Assembly: GCA_905221605.1 (NCBI GenBank)
Contig: CAJNDS010000774.1
Location: 1-57,500, forward strand
DNA length: 57,500 nt
Reading direction: 5' to 3'
From: Symbiodinium natans
Taxonomy: Eukaryota; Sar; Dinophyceae; Suessiales; Symbiodiniaceae
Shown here: positions 41,881-52,679 of the stretch, piece by piece
Position numbering within the stretch: the stretch's first letter is position 1
Layout: every line of letters starts with the position of its first letter
Notes under the pieces: generated by a model
Database searches by the model: none
The model's input: only the letters and a program-made list of their open reading frames with translations
What the model was told of the DNA's origin: nothing
Program-made: the position numbers and the translations under genes

Positions 41881-44492
41881 GAGAGATGCAGCATCATGAC
41901 TCTTCCATCAGCAAAATGGACAGTAGGTTTGATACCATTCTTTGCACGAGCTTGAAGGCCGTGCGGGTTTGGGCAGCTGAGCCAGATGATGGTGAAGGTC
42001 ACGCACACCTGATCAGTCAGGACCTCACAAGACGTGTTTTCAAACAGGCTGGCGCCACCGAATCCGATGCTCAATGGTATAGAGGTTGAGCTCTTGCTCT
42101 TCCGTGCAATTGTTGCATGACCATCGCACCAGATGCCCAGGCCGGTACTTTCAGTTTGGCCCTCAAGATGGCTGGGGAAAACTTTCCACAGTCGCTGCTT
42201 GGCTTCCAAGGCAGTGCCGGGCATTCCTCGCAGGGGCGAGATGAGTCACGATGTCAAAAGCAGATGGAATCTGAGTCATACGGAAGCCACAAAGAGCTAC
42301 TTCTCGCGTTCGCTGGCATCATTGACATAAGCATGTAAAGCATCCTGCCCGTCACCCATAAACGTCAAAACAGAGCGTGTTGTCCCCAATGCCACAAGCC
42401 GGTTGCAAGGACGTCAGCCCGCAACACGGCGATCCAGTGTGGATTGTCGCTGCCGTGAAGCAGTAGTATCAGGCTCGGCAACATGGTCCGGGTCCATTTT
42501 CCAAATACTGGCCCGAAAGCGCCTCGGGCTCGGCAATTTTAAGGTGTCCCAAGCCTTCGTGCCGGGCCTCTAGGCGAGGCGGCCCGAAAACCTGCGAGTT
42601 ACACCGTGTTTCTATGTGTTGCTCTGGGTTGGTCAGCAAAGCTTCTCTTATCAGCAGTCATCAGCAACCTACGAACCGTAATTGCGAGTAATTGCTGCTA
42701 CTGGCAGCGCACATTGTGCGAATCGGAAGTCCGATCTGGGTCAAAGGGCCCCACAATCCCTGTACATTCTGCTACGCTATACTTAGTCATAGCATAGCTG
42801 CTCTCAATGAAACCTGGCCTCCAGGTGACCGTGAAGGCGGCTTGCTTAGTAAAAAACAGGCCGAGCTACTTGAGCCTCAGAGCAGCAATTGTTATCCTTG
42901 GACCCAGCAGCTTGTACTCTGTATGCATACGGTTCCGCAGAAGTGAATAAGGAAGTCGCACGCTGCAAGTTCTCATCGTGCTCCCTCAACACCCCTCCTG
43001 AAAGCAAACCCGCGCCGACACTGTTGCAAGTCAGGCGGGGGAGCTCTGCCCCATGAACTTGTATGTCTCATCCTGCAAAATGGACGGGGCGCGTGGAAAG
43101 AGAGAAAAAGGGAGAGACAGAGAGAAACGGGATGAAAGCGAATCGCAGTCCCGGACCCCAGTCCTGTCATGTTGTGAAAGTGCCTGGGGTTGTCGGTGTC
43201 GGAGATCGGAGATCTGAGTCTCTCTTGGAAGGCTTTGGGAACTGAATGTCCAGTCTGCGGGCCAAGTCTGCACCGCGAAGGGCAACTGCAAGTCAGGGAA
43301 CGCCGCCTTGGCAGGCTTTACATCCGGTTACCTTCCCATTTGCCCCCTGTATCCCCCTGTTGCCCAGGGCCTGTGCCGTGGCTTCGGAACATGTCCGGGC
43401 GACCGAGGAAGAAATCAGGGTGCCGCCCCCACGGCGTTACCACCGTATAGAAGCAAGAGATATGGGCACAACTTCAACACCGCATCATAAACCGGTCGTA
43501 CACTTCCATGTTGCGCATTTTTTCGTGAAGCCACCGCAATTATCTTTCGTCAACAACGCTTTCGTCATGCACAGGAATGTCGTTGTTCCAGGCATGCGCC
43601 GCAAACTAAAGCTTAAGCCAGGCCTGTCTTGAACAGATGTTTTTCTCAGACACTTTAGACTTAAGCCATCTTAAACTTCTTAAACCACCTGAAGGGTCCC
43701 AAGAACGGCTAAGCCCTTGCATCGGGCGACTTGTGTCGTTCCATAGGCAGAATTCCAGGCCGGTACTAGAGATTGGTACGATCGCTTAGGGTGACAGCCA
43801 TGGGAAACACGTGCCCGTCCAGGCTGACAAGGCCAGCGGGAAGCTTCCAAGTTGCTGTGAAGGTTCACACTTAAGGGCCTTAAGGGCCTTAAGGGCGCAT
43901 CCGAGGCGACATGTTTTCGTGCTTTCGTGAACCCTTGTCAAGACCACAGCCTCTCGCATGCATCGTCGAATGGTATCCTTAGGCTGGTCCGCAATCTTAA
44001 AGTAGTGACTTTTGTGAGCACAGCGACTCAAACCAGGAGATGCCCAGACCAGCCTGTGCTGTCGAAGGCGCGGGCATGTAGAACATGTTCCGGACTACTT
44101 TGGGGTTCGGCAGTGTCGACGCTTACGCTGCGGCTGCTCAGCTGGTGGCATGGGTTTCTTGCTACTTAGTGAGGGTGGCGGCTCCTCTTCCGAAGTTGAG
44201 CAGGGCAGGGAGGGAGGGCAGTGAGATGAAGCACAATCAGGGCTTAGAGCTCACAACCAGAATGTGGACACGGAATGCCCGCAGCAGCACAGGTAAGCAT
44301 GCAGACGGTGAAGCAGAAAGGCTTCGTTGTGATCTTTAACGAGGCAAGCACCATTCACCTTGAATTGGATGCCCTCACCATCTGGACTCACATTGTGTCA
44401 CATGCATTGTGTCTTGAGCAGTCTGTGGTTTCGTCGTTTTGGCCACCCCGGCAGCGCAAGTCCGTACAACTGAGCTCGATACCTCATTGCAG
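41881..44492. other. No firm gene
   Basis: Frames at 42117-42338, 43246-43632 (128 codons, with VRATEEEIRVPPPRRYHRIE) and minus 41775-42224 lack motifs. Near 44305-44340 the phrase KQKGFVVIFNE could be the strand that precedes the cytochrome b5 loop, but it is in another frame and no phase-consistent intron was found. CTTAAGGGC is repeated three times at 43874-43899. Confidence 0.3.
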
Positions 44493-44599
44493 TGATGGAA
44501 CAAACCACCGCTCGGAAGGTTTACAATCTCAAGGACTACGTGCGCAAGCACCCAGGTGGTGAAGACATTCTTCTCAGCGTTTTCGGCAGTGATGCCACT
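44493..44599 (+). CDS. Cytochrome b5 heme-binding domain exon
   Basis: An exon between an AG (CATTGCAG, 44491-44492) and a GT donor (44600-44601, GTAACC). After ATG 44495 it reads ARKVYNLKDYVRKHPGGEDI, then LLSVFGSDAT. This matches the central cytochrome b5 signature: VY(D/N)...(F/Y)...HPGG...(L/I)L...(G)(K/S/R)DAT, with His at 44549-44551 as an axial heme ligand. The second heme histidine (in a later VGHS-type segment) and the N-terminal strand are not in this exon. Cytochrome b5 domains occur alone, in front-end fatty acid desaturases, sphingolipid hydroxylases and nitrate reductase, so the full protein cannot be named. The reading past the donor becomes non-coding, which supports a real exon end. 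Confidence 0.78.
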
Positions 44600-44777
44600 G
44601 TAACCTGTCCGCAGTCATCGATGCTACATTGTTTAGGCACATCATGCAGGGATCAGGGTTACCGGATCTTACATTTATGCTGATGAAAGTCGGAACAAGT
44701 TGTATGAAGTCTCACACGTGTGACATGCAGTTGAGGTAAGGTCACGGGCTCGCTTAAACAAGTTTCTGAAGTTCTCA

Positions 44778-45131
44778 TCAGATGCCGTGTTGGTGGCTGG
44801 CAGGCTGCCGCCCCTGAGCTCTGAGCCAGAACCAGCGTACATGATTTGAACATGTGAACCGTATGCCATGTTGGCGCAGCCTTAGCTCATGCTCTGCGGC
44901 ACCTCTTGGGACTTTCAATCTGGCGGACCTCCCGGTGCCTGGGAGGACTTGGACACTGGTACCAGAGGGTTTTGAACGCTGTGCGGCCATCGAGAGACAA
45001 ACCAGCTTGTTCTCAAAACATTGTCTACCTCGCACAAAGTACTCCTGCACCTCGAGCAGTTCTTTCGCAAGGCCAGGAAACAGCCGGGCCTTTTCCTTCG
45101 CTCCAAGCTTTTGTCCTCTCACCCAAACCAT
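44778..45131 (-). CDS. Hypothetical 117-codon frame
   Basis: ATG to stop on minus with a Lys/Glu-rich amphipathic start (GAKEKARLFPGLAKELLEVQ, then EYFVRG), and a basic second half that looks less ordered. A GT directly after GAG in EYFVR-G (near 45040) could be a donor. It is antisense to the direction of the cytochrome b5 exon. No family. Confidence 0.33.
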   Translation of the reverse strand: MVWVRGQKLGAKEKARLFPGLAKELLEVQEYFVRGRQCFENKLVCLSMAAQRSKPSGTSVQVLPGTGRSARLKVPRGAAEHELRLRQHGIRFTCSNHVRWFWLRAQGRQPASHQHGI

Positions 45132-45299
45132 GTTTTATTCGGCAGTTTATCTTCAAAATCCTGGGTTGCAGGTTTTCACAGCATTTTACAGCTGAGCCTA
45201 CAGGAGATATAAAGGAAATAAACGAACCGCAACTCGAGGGAGGATTTGAGCCCCGGCCGTGTCCTCTTGTCGGTCTGACCTGGGAGTGAGTTTTTTTTC

Positions 45300-45825
45300 A
45301 GGGCTTGTAACAGGCGCCGGGGGGTCCCTCCGCGACAAAGGTTTGTAACAGACGGGCCCCCCTCCCCGCGACAAGGCTACAACCCCCCCCCCCCCCCCCC
45401 GCGACAAGACAGCAATACCATTGAATTTTCTCATTGCCAATCTCGATGCGACCTTGATGCGTGTTTGCAGCAGCTTTCACTCTCAGTCCGCGACAAGGCC
45501 TGCGACAGCGCGACATACCCGCGACAACCCGCGCGACTGCTCGAGCCAGCAGGTGCCCATTCGTAGGACAACCTTGAACGAGAAGCCCAGGGTTTATATT
45601 TACAGGGTTCAGGGTTTAATGGCTCTCCGGTAAAATCCCTGCGGTCCCTAAACCCTTCATCCGAAACCCCAACCCTAAACCTAAACCGTTTATCCTAAAC
45701 CCTTACAAAACCCAAATAAGAAAATTGGGTTCAAAGTAGCGGCGCGACAAACGTATGAAACAACCTGCCCGCGACAAGGCTTGTAACAGAGGGGGTGGGG
45801 AACCCCCCGCGACAACCCGAATTTT
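45300..45825. repeat. Dispersed GCGACAAGG / TTGTAACAG repeat with C-runs
   Basis: The phrase (C)CCGCGACAAGGCTTGTAACA and its parts recur at 45300-45420, 45488-45540 and 45768-45820, mixed with a 19-base C-run (45384-45402). A relative occurs at 47380-47400 (CTTGTAACAGCGTCGCG). On the minus strand the unit reads CYKPLSRG in one frame, so short Cys-Tyr-Lys-Pro translations recur. Unit order is scrambled rather than tandem. Confidence 0.72.
45588..45716. repeat. Head-to-head telomere-like fragments
   Basis: AGGGTTT-type motifs on the left (45589-45620) switch to CCCTAAA-type motifs on the right (45645-45712, including AACCCTAAACCTAAACC). All are degenerate. Confidence 0.7.
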
Positions 45826-45829
45826 GACC

Positions 45830-46066
45830 CACCCCCTTGTAAGCCAAGGTCGAGTTCGAGACCATGAGGCACTCTGCACCGGCGCTGGAGCAGGTTGGGG
45901 GAACTTTGGTGGGGCCCAACTCATCCCAGCTCTCGAAAATCTCAGCAGAAGACCTGGACACGTCAATCAGCAGGTTAAGCATCTCATCGTGGGCACGTTG
46001 GACGCCACGCTGACGGACGATGGCGGCGCGGTGCCTTGTTTCGACGAAGCCGACAGAGTTCAGCAC
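45830..46066 (-). CDS. Exon-like block, unknown protein
   Basis: The minus frame reads HRAAIVRQRGVQRAHDEMLN, then LLIDVSRSSAEIFESWDELG, a strongly helical, charged segment; after about 45830 it runs into the GCGACAAGG repeat and loses coding character, as expected past a donor. The plus strand is also open (45755-46228) with a plausible but weaker phrase. No domain recognised. Confidence 0.4.
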
Positions 46067-46507
46067 AATTGTAGCGCGGCCGTTGTACTACTGTACGTCA
46101 GCCTAGAATTTCCAACGGTCCACGGGGATATTTTCTCACCGGTGCTGAATTGTGCTGCCAATGTCTTGCAGAGAGCCTTGTGTAGTGCAGCATCATCTTG
46201 CAGAGCTCACCATTTGCAATATGGGTAGTTGCGTTTCTTCGCTTCGGCCGGTAGCGGATCTAGCAGCTATAAGCTACCAAGAATCTGCGCGGGCCATGGA
46301 TTGCAGAATGCTGGGGGAGTGCATGGCGGACGTGTGTCTGCAAAGTTGCTCTTCTTGCTCAGTTTTCTTGCCCTCTCATCCCGCATGACTTCTCCCCGAA
46401 TCCACAGATATTGCCCCCACATGTTTTCGAAAGCAACAAAGGAAAATCAGACCGGCCGGAAGTTGTCCTTGACAGGTGGGCCGGGGAGTGGGATCATCGC
46501 GTCGGCA

Positions 46508-47119
46508 TCATGACAGGGCAGGGCAGGTAGTCGAGGAGTCTATTGGGCAAGGATGTTTGCATCGCTGCGCCTTTTCGAGAGCCCGAAGGAAGGAATGCAA
46601 CATTGCATTGAGGGAAGAGCTCCTTAGCCCTTTGCCTTGCAGTACAAAACCTCTGCACAGACCAAACATTGCGGGGGTAGTTTTGCTCACGTTCCATCTC
46701 AGGCGGACGTCAAAATTCGCAGGCTCATCTCGGGGAGAGCCGCTGGTGGAACGTGGATGAACGAGGCGCTCAGAGCAGTCAGAGCAGTCTTTGATCTTAA
46801 GCCAGCTGAAGCCTTGTAGGGCCTTGCTCCCCGCGATGCTTGCGGTTCGGATTCCCAAAGCATCCAAAAGTAAACGGGTTGCGTCTCGGATGGAAGGATG
46901 CAAGCTGCCACCTGCGTGTGTGTGTGAGAGAGCCGCGTGTTGCCAATTGAATGGTTCGTTCTTGTTGTATTCTTTATCGTTTGATCTGCTTTTATTTGCT
47001 TGGAAGTTTGAGATGATTTGCATCAGTCTTTGTTTTATCCCTTTCTCCATTCCGTCGAATCCATTCTTCGCACACTCGGGATTGAAAAAAGTAGTGCCGC
47101 TCATGGGCGCAGCATGCAC
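46508..47119 (-). CDS. Hypothetical 203-codon frame
   Basis: ATG to stop on minus, one of the longest non-repeat frames of the right half. The middle (SIRDATRLLLDALGIRTASI, ANFDVRLRWNVSKTTPAMFG, SSLNAMLHSFLRALEKAQRC) looks protein-like; the first 60 residues, rich in Lys/Asn/Gln, less so. The plus phrase KIRRLISGRAAGGTWMNEAL competes over 46690-46818. No motif. Confidence 0.32.
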   Translation of the reverse strand: MHAAPMSGTTFFNPECAKNGFDGMEKGIKQRLMQIISNFQANKSRSNDKEYNKNEPFNWQHAALSHTHAGGSLHPSIRDATRLLLDALGIRTASIAGSKALQGFSWLKIKDCSDCSERLVHPRSTSGSPRDEPANFDVRLRWNVSKTTPAMFGLCRGFVLQGKGLRSSSLNAMLHSFLRALEKAQRCKHPCPIDSSTTCPALS

Positions 47120-48995
47120 AGCGAAAGCTCACAAGAATCTAGTGCACACCTCTCCCTGTCCATGAGTCTGGCTCAATGTCAGCATAAGGTTCCGCATTTT
47201 GCAGGAAAGAAGTAAGCATGTTCTGCAGCGTTAGTCCATGTACTCGTGCTCGCAACAAAATGCCAAACAAACGTGCATGAATTCATGAGCCACTCTTCAT
47301 TCTGCGACGGCCGTAACTGCGGGGGTCTTGTCCCTATTGCTGTTGCACCGAGCGGAGCGCTTCAAAAGCAGCGCAAGTGGCTTGTAACAGCGTCGCGTTA
47401 AAACCCCCTCACCTGCACGAAGCACATGCCAGCAGCAGAGCGGCCATACATGGCCACATGGCCATACGTTTTCGGCAATGGCGTCCAATCGCGGCTTCGG
47501 AATCCACGGAGAACCGGCAGCCCCGAACGCTGCGAACTGCACTCGAAGCAAACTACAACAAGCAAAAACAAATCTACAACAACAGGAGTTTGGGTGCTGA
47601 GAAGAGAGCAGAGGTCTGTGCCCAATCATTCACAAGCGACTGCAAATCACAAGACCTTTCGACATCCTCCAGATGTAGCACAATGGGTGCAGCAGCCGAA
47701 CACACATCTCGAACCTCGATACGACCTCCATGAAACCGCCTAGCCATCCCATCGAAACATACTCGTACGGGCGAAAACCATGGTGGCAAATTTTGTGTCG
47801 ACGGCTATGTCGCTTAAACGTCTTGAGCCGAAGCTTGAAACAACGAAGTCGTGCTTTTGCTAACTTGGAGTTGTGCACGAGCAAACAAAACCAGGCCCAT
47901 CAACGAGCCGGCCCAGCCAAGCATCCTCATTATTCCTCATTTCTAGAACTAGAGCACAACCCCTCTCCATCGCGCGTATCACCACACTTTGGTCTCGGGT
48001 TTTGCTGTTTGCAAAGCCAGTAAAGAGCCAAGCCATGCCCCGAGTAAGTCCCGAAATGGTCGAATATCGGAATGTAGAATTCAAAGCAATGTCAAAGCCA
48101 CCTTTTCCGTGACCAAACGCGGATCTGACGTTCACTGGCAGCAGGGCCGAAGTTAAGGAAGTGGGACCTGCAAGCTAATCCCTAAACCCCTTTTGTTTGC
48201 GTCAATCTTGGAGTGGGATCCGGTCTCCAGGCTTTCTTCCCAGCAAGGACCCTGTGAAGACCTTGCCAGCACCATGGGATCAGCTGGTCATGCTGTGCTT
48301 CTTGGTAAAATCTGATGTTAAGGCTGGGGTTTGGGGTTCAGGGTTTTGGGCTATGGCATTCTGAATGCTCAGGGCTGGGGGAAAACAGGGACCCCATGCG
48401 CCTCCCTAACCGAAAACGCTTGCACTCACTGCTTTGGCAGCCACGGGACGGGATGTCGACGGTCCCAGAGGTGCGCCTCGCATTTCGTCCGCACGGTCGC
48501 TGCAGATACAGAAAGCGGCAGACGGCGGAGAGTAACCTTAAGCCGGCAGCACGCGTCATTGAGTTAGACGTATAATGGGGTTTGTTGGAGGACCCCTGAA
48601 ACCTTGCTTGCCTTGATTGGCAGCAAGGGCTGCAGTGTCAGCAGGCTGTGCAACATGTTCAGTGCACGTGTTGTTTGTGCCCGTGTTCTTGCTTTCAAGT
48701 TGATAGGGTGCTCGTGGGCTTGTTGCGAGCGGAAGCTTGCGAAGGTGCCACGGGCCTAGCTGATCCCAGAGACTCCCAACGGCCTACAGGCTTGACCCCC
48801 CTCGGTTTTTCACCAAATTTTTACAAGGGTTGCGGCGGAGGAAGAGAGACAGGATCTTGGTCTGAGGTTCTTTTCAAGTTCCATCCCTTTGGTTCGAAAG
48901 TGTTCGAAATGTGAAATGTGTTTTCTGAATCCACGCACGCCTTCGACCGATTGAAGTACCACATTGCGACCATGAACTGGAAAAAGGTCTTCCAG
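47120..48995. other. No firm gene; telomere-like fragments
   Basis: Minus frame 47860-48135 (91 codons, with FDIALNSTFRYSTISGLTRG) and plus frames 48315-48575 and 48648-48914 are open without motifs. Degenerate CCCTAAACCCC (48180) and GGGTTTGGGGTTCAGGGTTT (48326-48345) fragments are present. Confidence 0.32.
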
Positions 48996-49137
48996 CATCA
49001 TGCGTCATCTGCGGGCCATGAGACTGTCGTCTTTACGAAGACAACACTTCAGCCATGTTCACGAAACCCTAGCAAACTACCCGAACAAGGCCCAGAGATT
49101 GCAGCTCTTGGTTTTGATCCCTCTGAGAAACGCTAAG
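48996..49137 (+). CDS. Exon-like block, unknown protein (piece a)
   Basis: Begins after AAGGTCTTCCAG (AG 48994-48995) and ends exactly at AAG followed by GTGAAC. It reads IMRHLRAMRLSSLRRQHFSH, VHETLANYPNKAQRLQLLVL and IPLRNAK. Both splice signals are good and the peptide is helical. An overlapping frame (48918-49136) is less ordered. It may be the first visible piece of a plus-strand gene continuing to 52147. Confidence 0.45.
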
Positions 49138-49262
49138 GTGAACAGCTGCCATCCCTGTTGCTTGGCTTGCAAACCCAGACAGCTTTTAGGCTCTGTTTGG
49201 CATGTGCAATGGTGATCAAACACTCGGCATGTCATGGTCCTAGAGCTTGACCCGGCCCACAG

Positions 49263-49344
49263 GACGGTTCAGGGCGCATTGCGACGGCATCTCCCGCTTG
49301 TACTCAATTTGCCTACGGGCCCTGCAGAAGTGACACTGAGCAGA
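49263..49344 (+). CDS. Exon-like block, unknown protein (piece b)
   Basis: After GGCCCACAG the frame reads TVQGALRRHLPLVLNLPTGP, then AEVTLSR, ending at AGCAGA followed by GTGAGG, an excellent donor. The frame stays open to 49474. Phase does not match piece a directly, so an intermediate exon or a different boundary would be needed. Confidence 0.42.
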
Positions 49345-49476
49345 GTGAGGGTTGGTTGCAGGGTAGGTGTGGACGCAAGTTGCGCGAATGTCGGCACTGC
49401 CTGTACACGATACTGTAAACTCGACATGAAGGGCTTTATTGCGCGTGATAGCTGTGGAGGAGCCACGGTACCTTAG

Positions 49477-49598
49477 ACAATGCGGTTGTGATGCTCCCCA
49501 AGACCCCTAAAGATTTCGCTGAACAGCAGCAAAGGAGTGCGGCGCTGGACCTGCTGACAGAAGGGGAGCTCGAGTGTTTGCACTCCGTATTGGGATAC
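49477..49598 (+). CDS. Exon-like block, unknown protein (piece c)
   Basis: After GTACCTTAG the frame reads NAVVMLPKTPKDFAEQQQRS, then AALDLLTEGELECLHSVLGY up to a GT at 49599-49600; it is open to TAG 49620. Charged, helical and clearly protein-like. If the GT is not used, the block could be a C terminus. Confidence 0.45.
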
Positions 49599-50120
49599 GT
49601 TTCCCTCGCTTATGCTGCTTAGCTGCATGGGCGTTCTATCTTCGCCGTGCAGGCTCGATCTATGCACGTTTAGTTTAATCAAGGTGCATTGTGCAAATTT
49701 CCAATGGACGCACAGCTTGACACAAGTCGTTTACGTCACACACGTGCAGGCAGGCTTTTTGGTTGCCCTGACTTGTGTGCTTATCCCCGATGTGGTCTGC
49801 TGCTGAGATAACGTACTACGTGTACAAATGCTATTTCGCACTCACTCATACGTACGAAAGACAACCTACATCTGTGAGAGGTACGACACAGGGAACGGTC
49901 CAGGGGATTTGACAAAGGGCACTGTGACCCTTTGACCGATCCAGGGGTTCACTCGAAAATTGATAGAAACCAAAAACAACCAAACTAAGCAACCTTGCAT
50001 CAGGTCTGGTTCAATGCGATAGCACACCCGACATGACGTTCAAACGTGTGACATTGTTCAACCTTCTCTGGTTCAGAAAATCTCATTACATTCAGTCCAC
50101 AGGCGTTCTCTGCCTTTCAG

Positions 50121-50400
50121 GTCCACAATATTGTCGATGTTTACGAGAAGGTAGATGCCAGCCCCAACCTGTTCGGCACCTTGGCAGAGCAACAGGAGAC
50201 ACAGGCCCTGGACAGACAAGCAAACTCTACAATAAACCTGGGTTCAGAAATGCATATAACATCACATACCTCGAAACAAGACTGTAAGACTTCAGGCAAC
50301 CCTGAAGACGTCGGAACACTGCCAGATTTTCTGGCACGGCCGTGGCTTGACGTCCCTCGGATAAGCATTCGTGTCAGGGCATGGTCTTTAGCACCATGAG
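50121..50400 (+). CDS. Exon-like block, unknown protein (piece d)
   Basis: A strong acceptor (TTCTCTGCCTTTCAG, AG 50119-50120) precedes VHNIVDVYEKVDASPNLFGT, then LAEQQETQALDRQ. A GC after GACAGACAA (near 50220) is a possible donor; beyond it the frame stays open to TGA 50398 with a less certain peptide. No family recognised. Confidence 0.45.
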
Positions 50401-51356
50401 AATGTCTGTGGGAGCTTAGCATAGTTTGGCGTGTTCGGTTCTTCCACAGCCGATTCGGATGTGTGCCTGCGTAGGCGCCAATTGAAATTTGGTGAATCCC
50501 TCTGTTGATCCCTCCATGACTCAAGTCATCTCAAGTCTGACGAGGTCAGTCAGAGACTGGACCGGAAACCTATGCTGGACTATGTCGGCTGCGTCCGCGA
50601 TCCCAGTTACAGTTACAGCGGCTTGTTGATCGCATCTTAAGGACACAGCATTCAAGATGTGTCGAGAGTCACCAATCATCAGGCCAACTGTAAGATGCGG
50701 TGCAGTCACTCTTGCGCGAGTCACGTGAAGTACCCGGCAGCCAAACGTGGACCGAAAGTGTGACAAAATTAAACGCGTTGGACAGCCTCGCAAGTTGCCT
50801 CACAAACGTTGGAGGACTGCCTCACTTGAGCTGCATGGATGAGCATGCATGGAGCATTGATGAAGTAAAGCGTGTTTGTTTCCGAAGATTTCGTTGCATG
50901 GTCTTCAAAGTTCTCAGCGCAAACAAGCATCTGCCAGCTCACCACTCTTCGGTCAAGGCGGCAGAGAAAACTAAAGACAGCCGACCTTGGCCCCGGCGTG
51001 GCCATGGCAAGTCACAAATTCCGGGGGCTGTGTCCTGTGACACAGGCATGACTGTTCAACTTAGACATGTGTCGTTCTCTGGGCATGCTGCACCTGACAG
51101 CCTGACAGCACGGCCACGTTCCTGACAGGGTTTTCTGCCAACCGTGACTTCCCTTGTGCCCAAATGACCAAGTGCCATCCCGAATGTTTCTCAATTTCCA
51201 ACTTGTCAACTTCACTCAGATCCTTTTGCAGTCTGGCAGCTCGCGCCTCTCATTTCAGCCATCAATTGGCATCATCTGCAGCTATTTGACACATGCAGTC
51301 GTAGCCGCAAATTCATTTTCAAGCCACGAACAACATCGGTATTGTGTCGTGGGCAG
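50401..51356. other. Mixed weak frames
   Basis: Minus frame 50521-50793 (APHLTVGLMIGDSRHILNAV) and plus frame 50700-51125 (CMDEHAWSIDEVKRVCFRRF) both look partly protein-like. I could not settle strand or boundaries. Confidence 0.3.
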
Positions 51357-51468
51357 GTGTTGAACAACTGGGAACGACTGGACCCAGATGGGCCCATCAA
51401 GCCGTCCAATGTGCGCTTGCTACGTCGCTTTACCGGTCTCATCGATGAGGCCAGGGCGGCTAGGGGGG
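51357..51468 (+). CDS. Exon-like block, unknown protein (piece e)
   Basis: After GTCGTGGGCAG the frame reads VLNNWERLDPDGPIKPSNVR, then LLRRFTGLIDEARAARG up to a GT at 51469-51470. The antisense frame 51420-51803 overlaps its end. Composition is protein-like and the acceptor is good. Confidence 0.42.
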
Positions 51469-51803
51469 GTGCCGCAAACAGATGCACACAGATGCGCATG
51501 CGCCAACTTGTCTGCAGATGTCCGCAAGTCGATGCGTTGAAGTGAGAGGAATGGTTCTTCAAGACTCACATCATCATCGAGTCTGAAGGCGGCCACGTGG
51601 TTGGCGCTTTGGATTCGATTTCCACAGCTATGCGCCCCTTCGGCCGCGAAGGTTGCTGCATTTTGCCTTGCTCTCGACTCTACAGTGACTCTAGTTGCTA
51701 TATGCTCTAAAGCCTCTGCCGTCAAAGCTTTGAACATGTGAGGCTCAGCACATTGAATCGGCAGCCTCGCTCGCAACGCATTTTCTATTCCTAGTCGAAT
51801 CAA
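51420..51803 (-). CDS. Hypothetical 127-codon frame
   Basis: The minus frame reads MFKALTAEALEHIATRVTVE, SRARQNAATFAAEGAHSCGN, FRLDDDVSLEEPFLSLQRID. It is helical and polar, and coding-like across most of its length. It conflicts with the end of piece e on the other strand. No domain recognised. Confidence 0.35.
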   Translation of the reverse strand: MIRLGIENALRARLPIQCAEPHMFKALTAEALEHIATRVTVESRARQNAATFAAEGAHSCGNRIQSANHVAAFRLDDDVSLEEPFLSLQRIDLRTSADKLAHAHLCASVCGTPPSRPGLIDETGKAT

Positions 51804-51965
51804 TACGCTTTCGTTGCCTCAATACTCGGTCGCCTCCTCAACCTTTCTTCAGGCTCACAGGATGTGTCAGGCGTCAACACGATTGAGGTTCAGGCTTGTA
51901 GCAGTAGGCAGTTAGCACGGACAGGACTCTGAATATTCCTACCCCAGTACCCCCTCTTCCATAAG

Positions 51966-52147
51966 ATCCTTGCCAAGGCAAAAACAATTTGCGGAACTTG
52001 TTGCAAGAACTGCACTCGCTGGAGGAGGCACTCTGGAGGCAGGCCCAAAATATAAAAGATCTCGTTGAACTTACTGACCACATTGAGAAGGTCATGTGCC
52101 CCACCGTAGTTCAAGCCAACAGACTTAGTAAGAGAGAACCCCAATGA
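51966..52147 (+). CDS. C-terminal exon with coiled coil (piece f)
   Basis: After CCCCCTCTTCCATAAG (AG 51964-51965) the frame reads GKNNLRNLLQELHSLEEALW, RQAQNIKDLVELTDHIEKVM, then CPTVVQANRLSKREPQ and TGA 52145. Leucine/isoleucine heptad spacing over about 40 residues predicts a coiled coil. It ends in a natural stop, and the DNA changes to T-rich repeat within 20 bases, so this is probably the last exon of a plus-strand gene. It has no ATG of its own. Confidence 0.52.
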
Positions 52148-52149
52148 AT

Positions 52150-52650
52150 TTCGGATTGTTGTTTTAGATTTGTGTTTTTGGGGTTTGCGCTATTTTTTGT
52201 TCCTATCGCCTGTTCCCACTGTGGTCTGCGTTCATGCTTTCTGTTTCTTTCTTGTGTGTCTTCTTGGTTGCTTGTTCTTGTTTGTACGTTGTTGCTTGTT
52301 GCTTTGTTCTATGTATTTTGCCTTTTGCATTTATGTTTCTTGCTTTTTATCGGTTGTTGCGCCTTTGTTTTTGTTTTGCCTTTTGCTTAGTTCGTCTTAC
52401 TGCTTGTGCTTTTTTACTTGCTGCTCTATTCTATGCCTTTTGCCTCGTGCTTTTATGTTTGCTTGTTTTTGCCTCTCGTTGTGGTGTTGTTTTTATTTGC
52501 TTGTTGCTTGGTTCTATGCCCTTTGTGTTTTGATTCATGTTTGTATTTGGCCTTTTGCTTTGGAGCTATGCCTTTGCTGTTCTGTTGTTCATGCTGTTTG
52601 CGTTTTGCTGTTTTTCCCCACACTGCGAGGTTCTTGTTTTCTATTGCTTG
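52150..52650 (+). repeat. T-rich, strand-asymmetric degenerate repeat
   Basis: T with some G dominates this strand for 500 bases. A phrase like TTGCTT(T/G)GTTCTATGCC TTTTG...TTTATGTTT(G/C)TTG recurs near 52300, 52415 and 52500. The 224-codon frame across it reads a Phe/Leu/Cys-rich artefact. Confidence 0.8.
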
Positions 52651-52679
52651 CCGCCCGCCAGCCGCCCGTCCGTCCACCC

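Noticed and set aside
46221-46388. MGSCVSS as an N-myristoylated protein start
   Set aside because: The motif is short and common by chance; the rest of the frame is Cys/Ser-rich without structure and no acceptor or upstream signal supports it.
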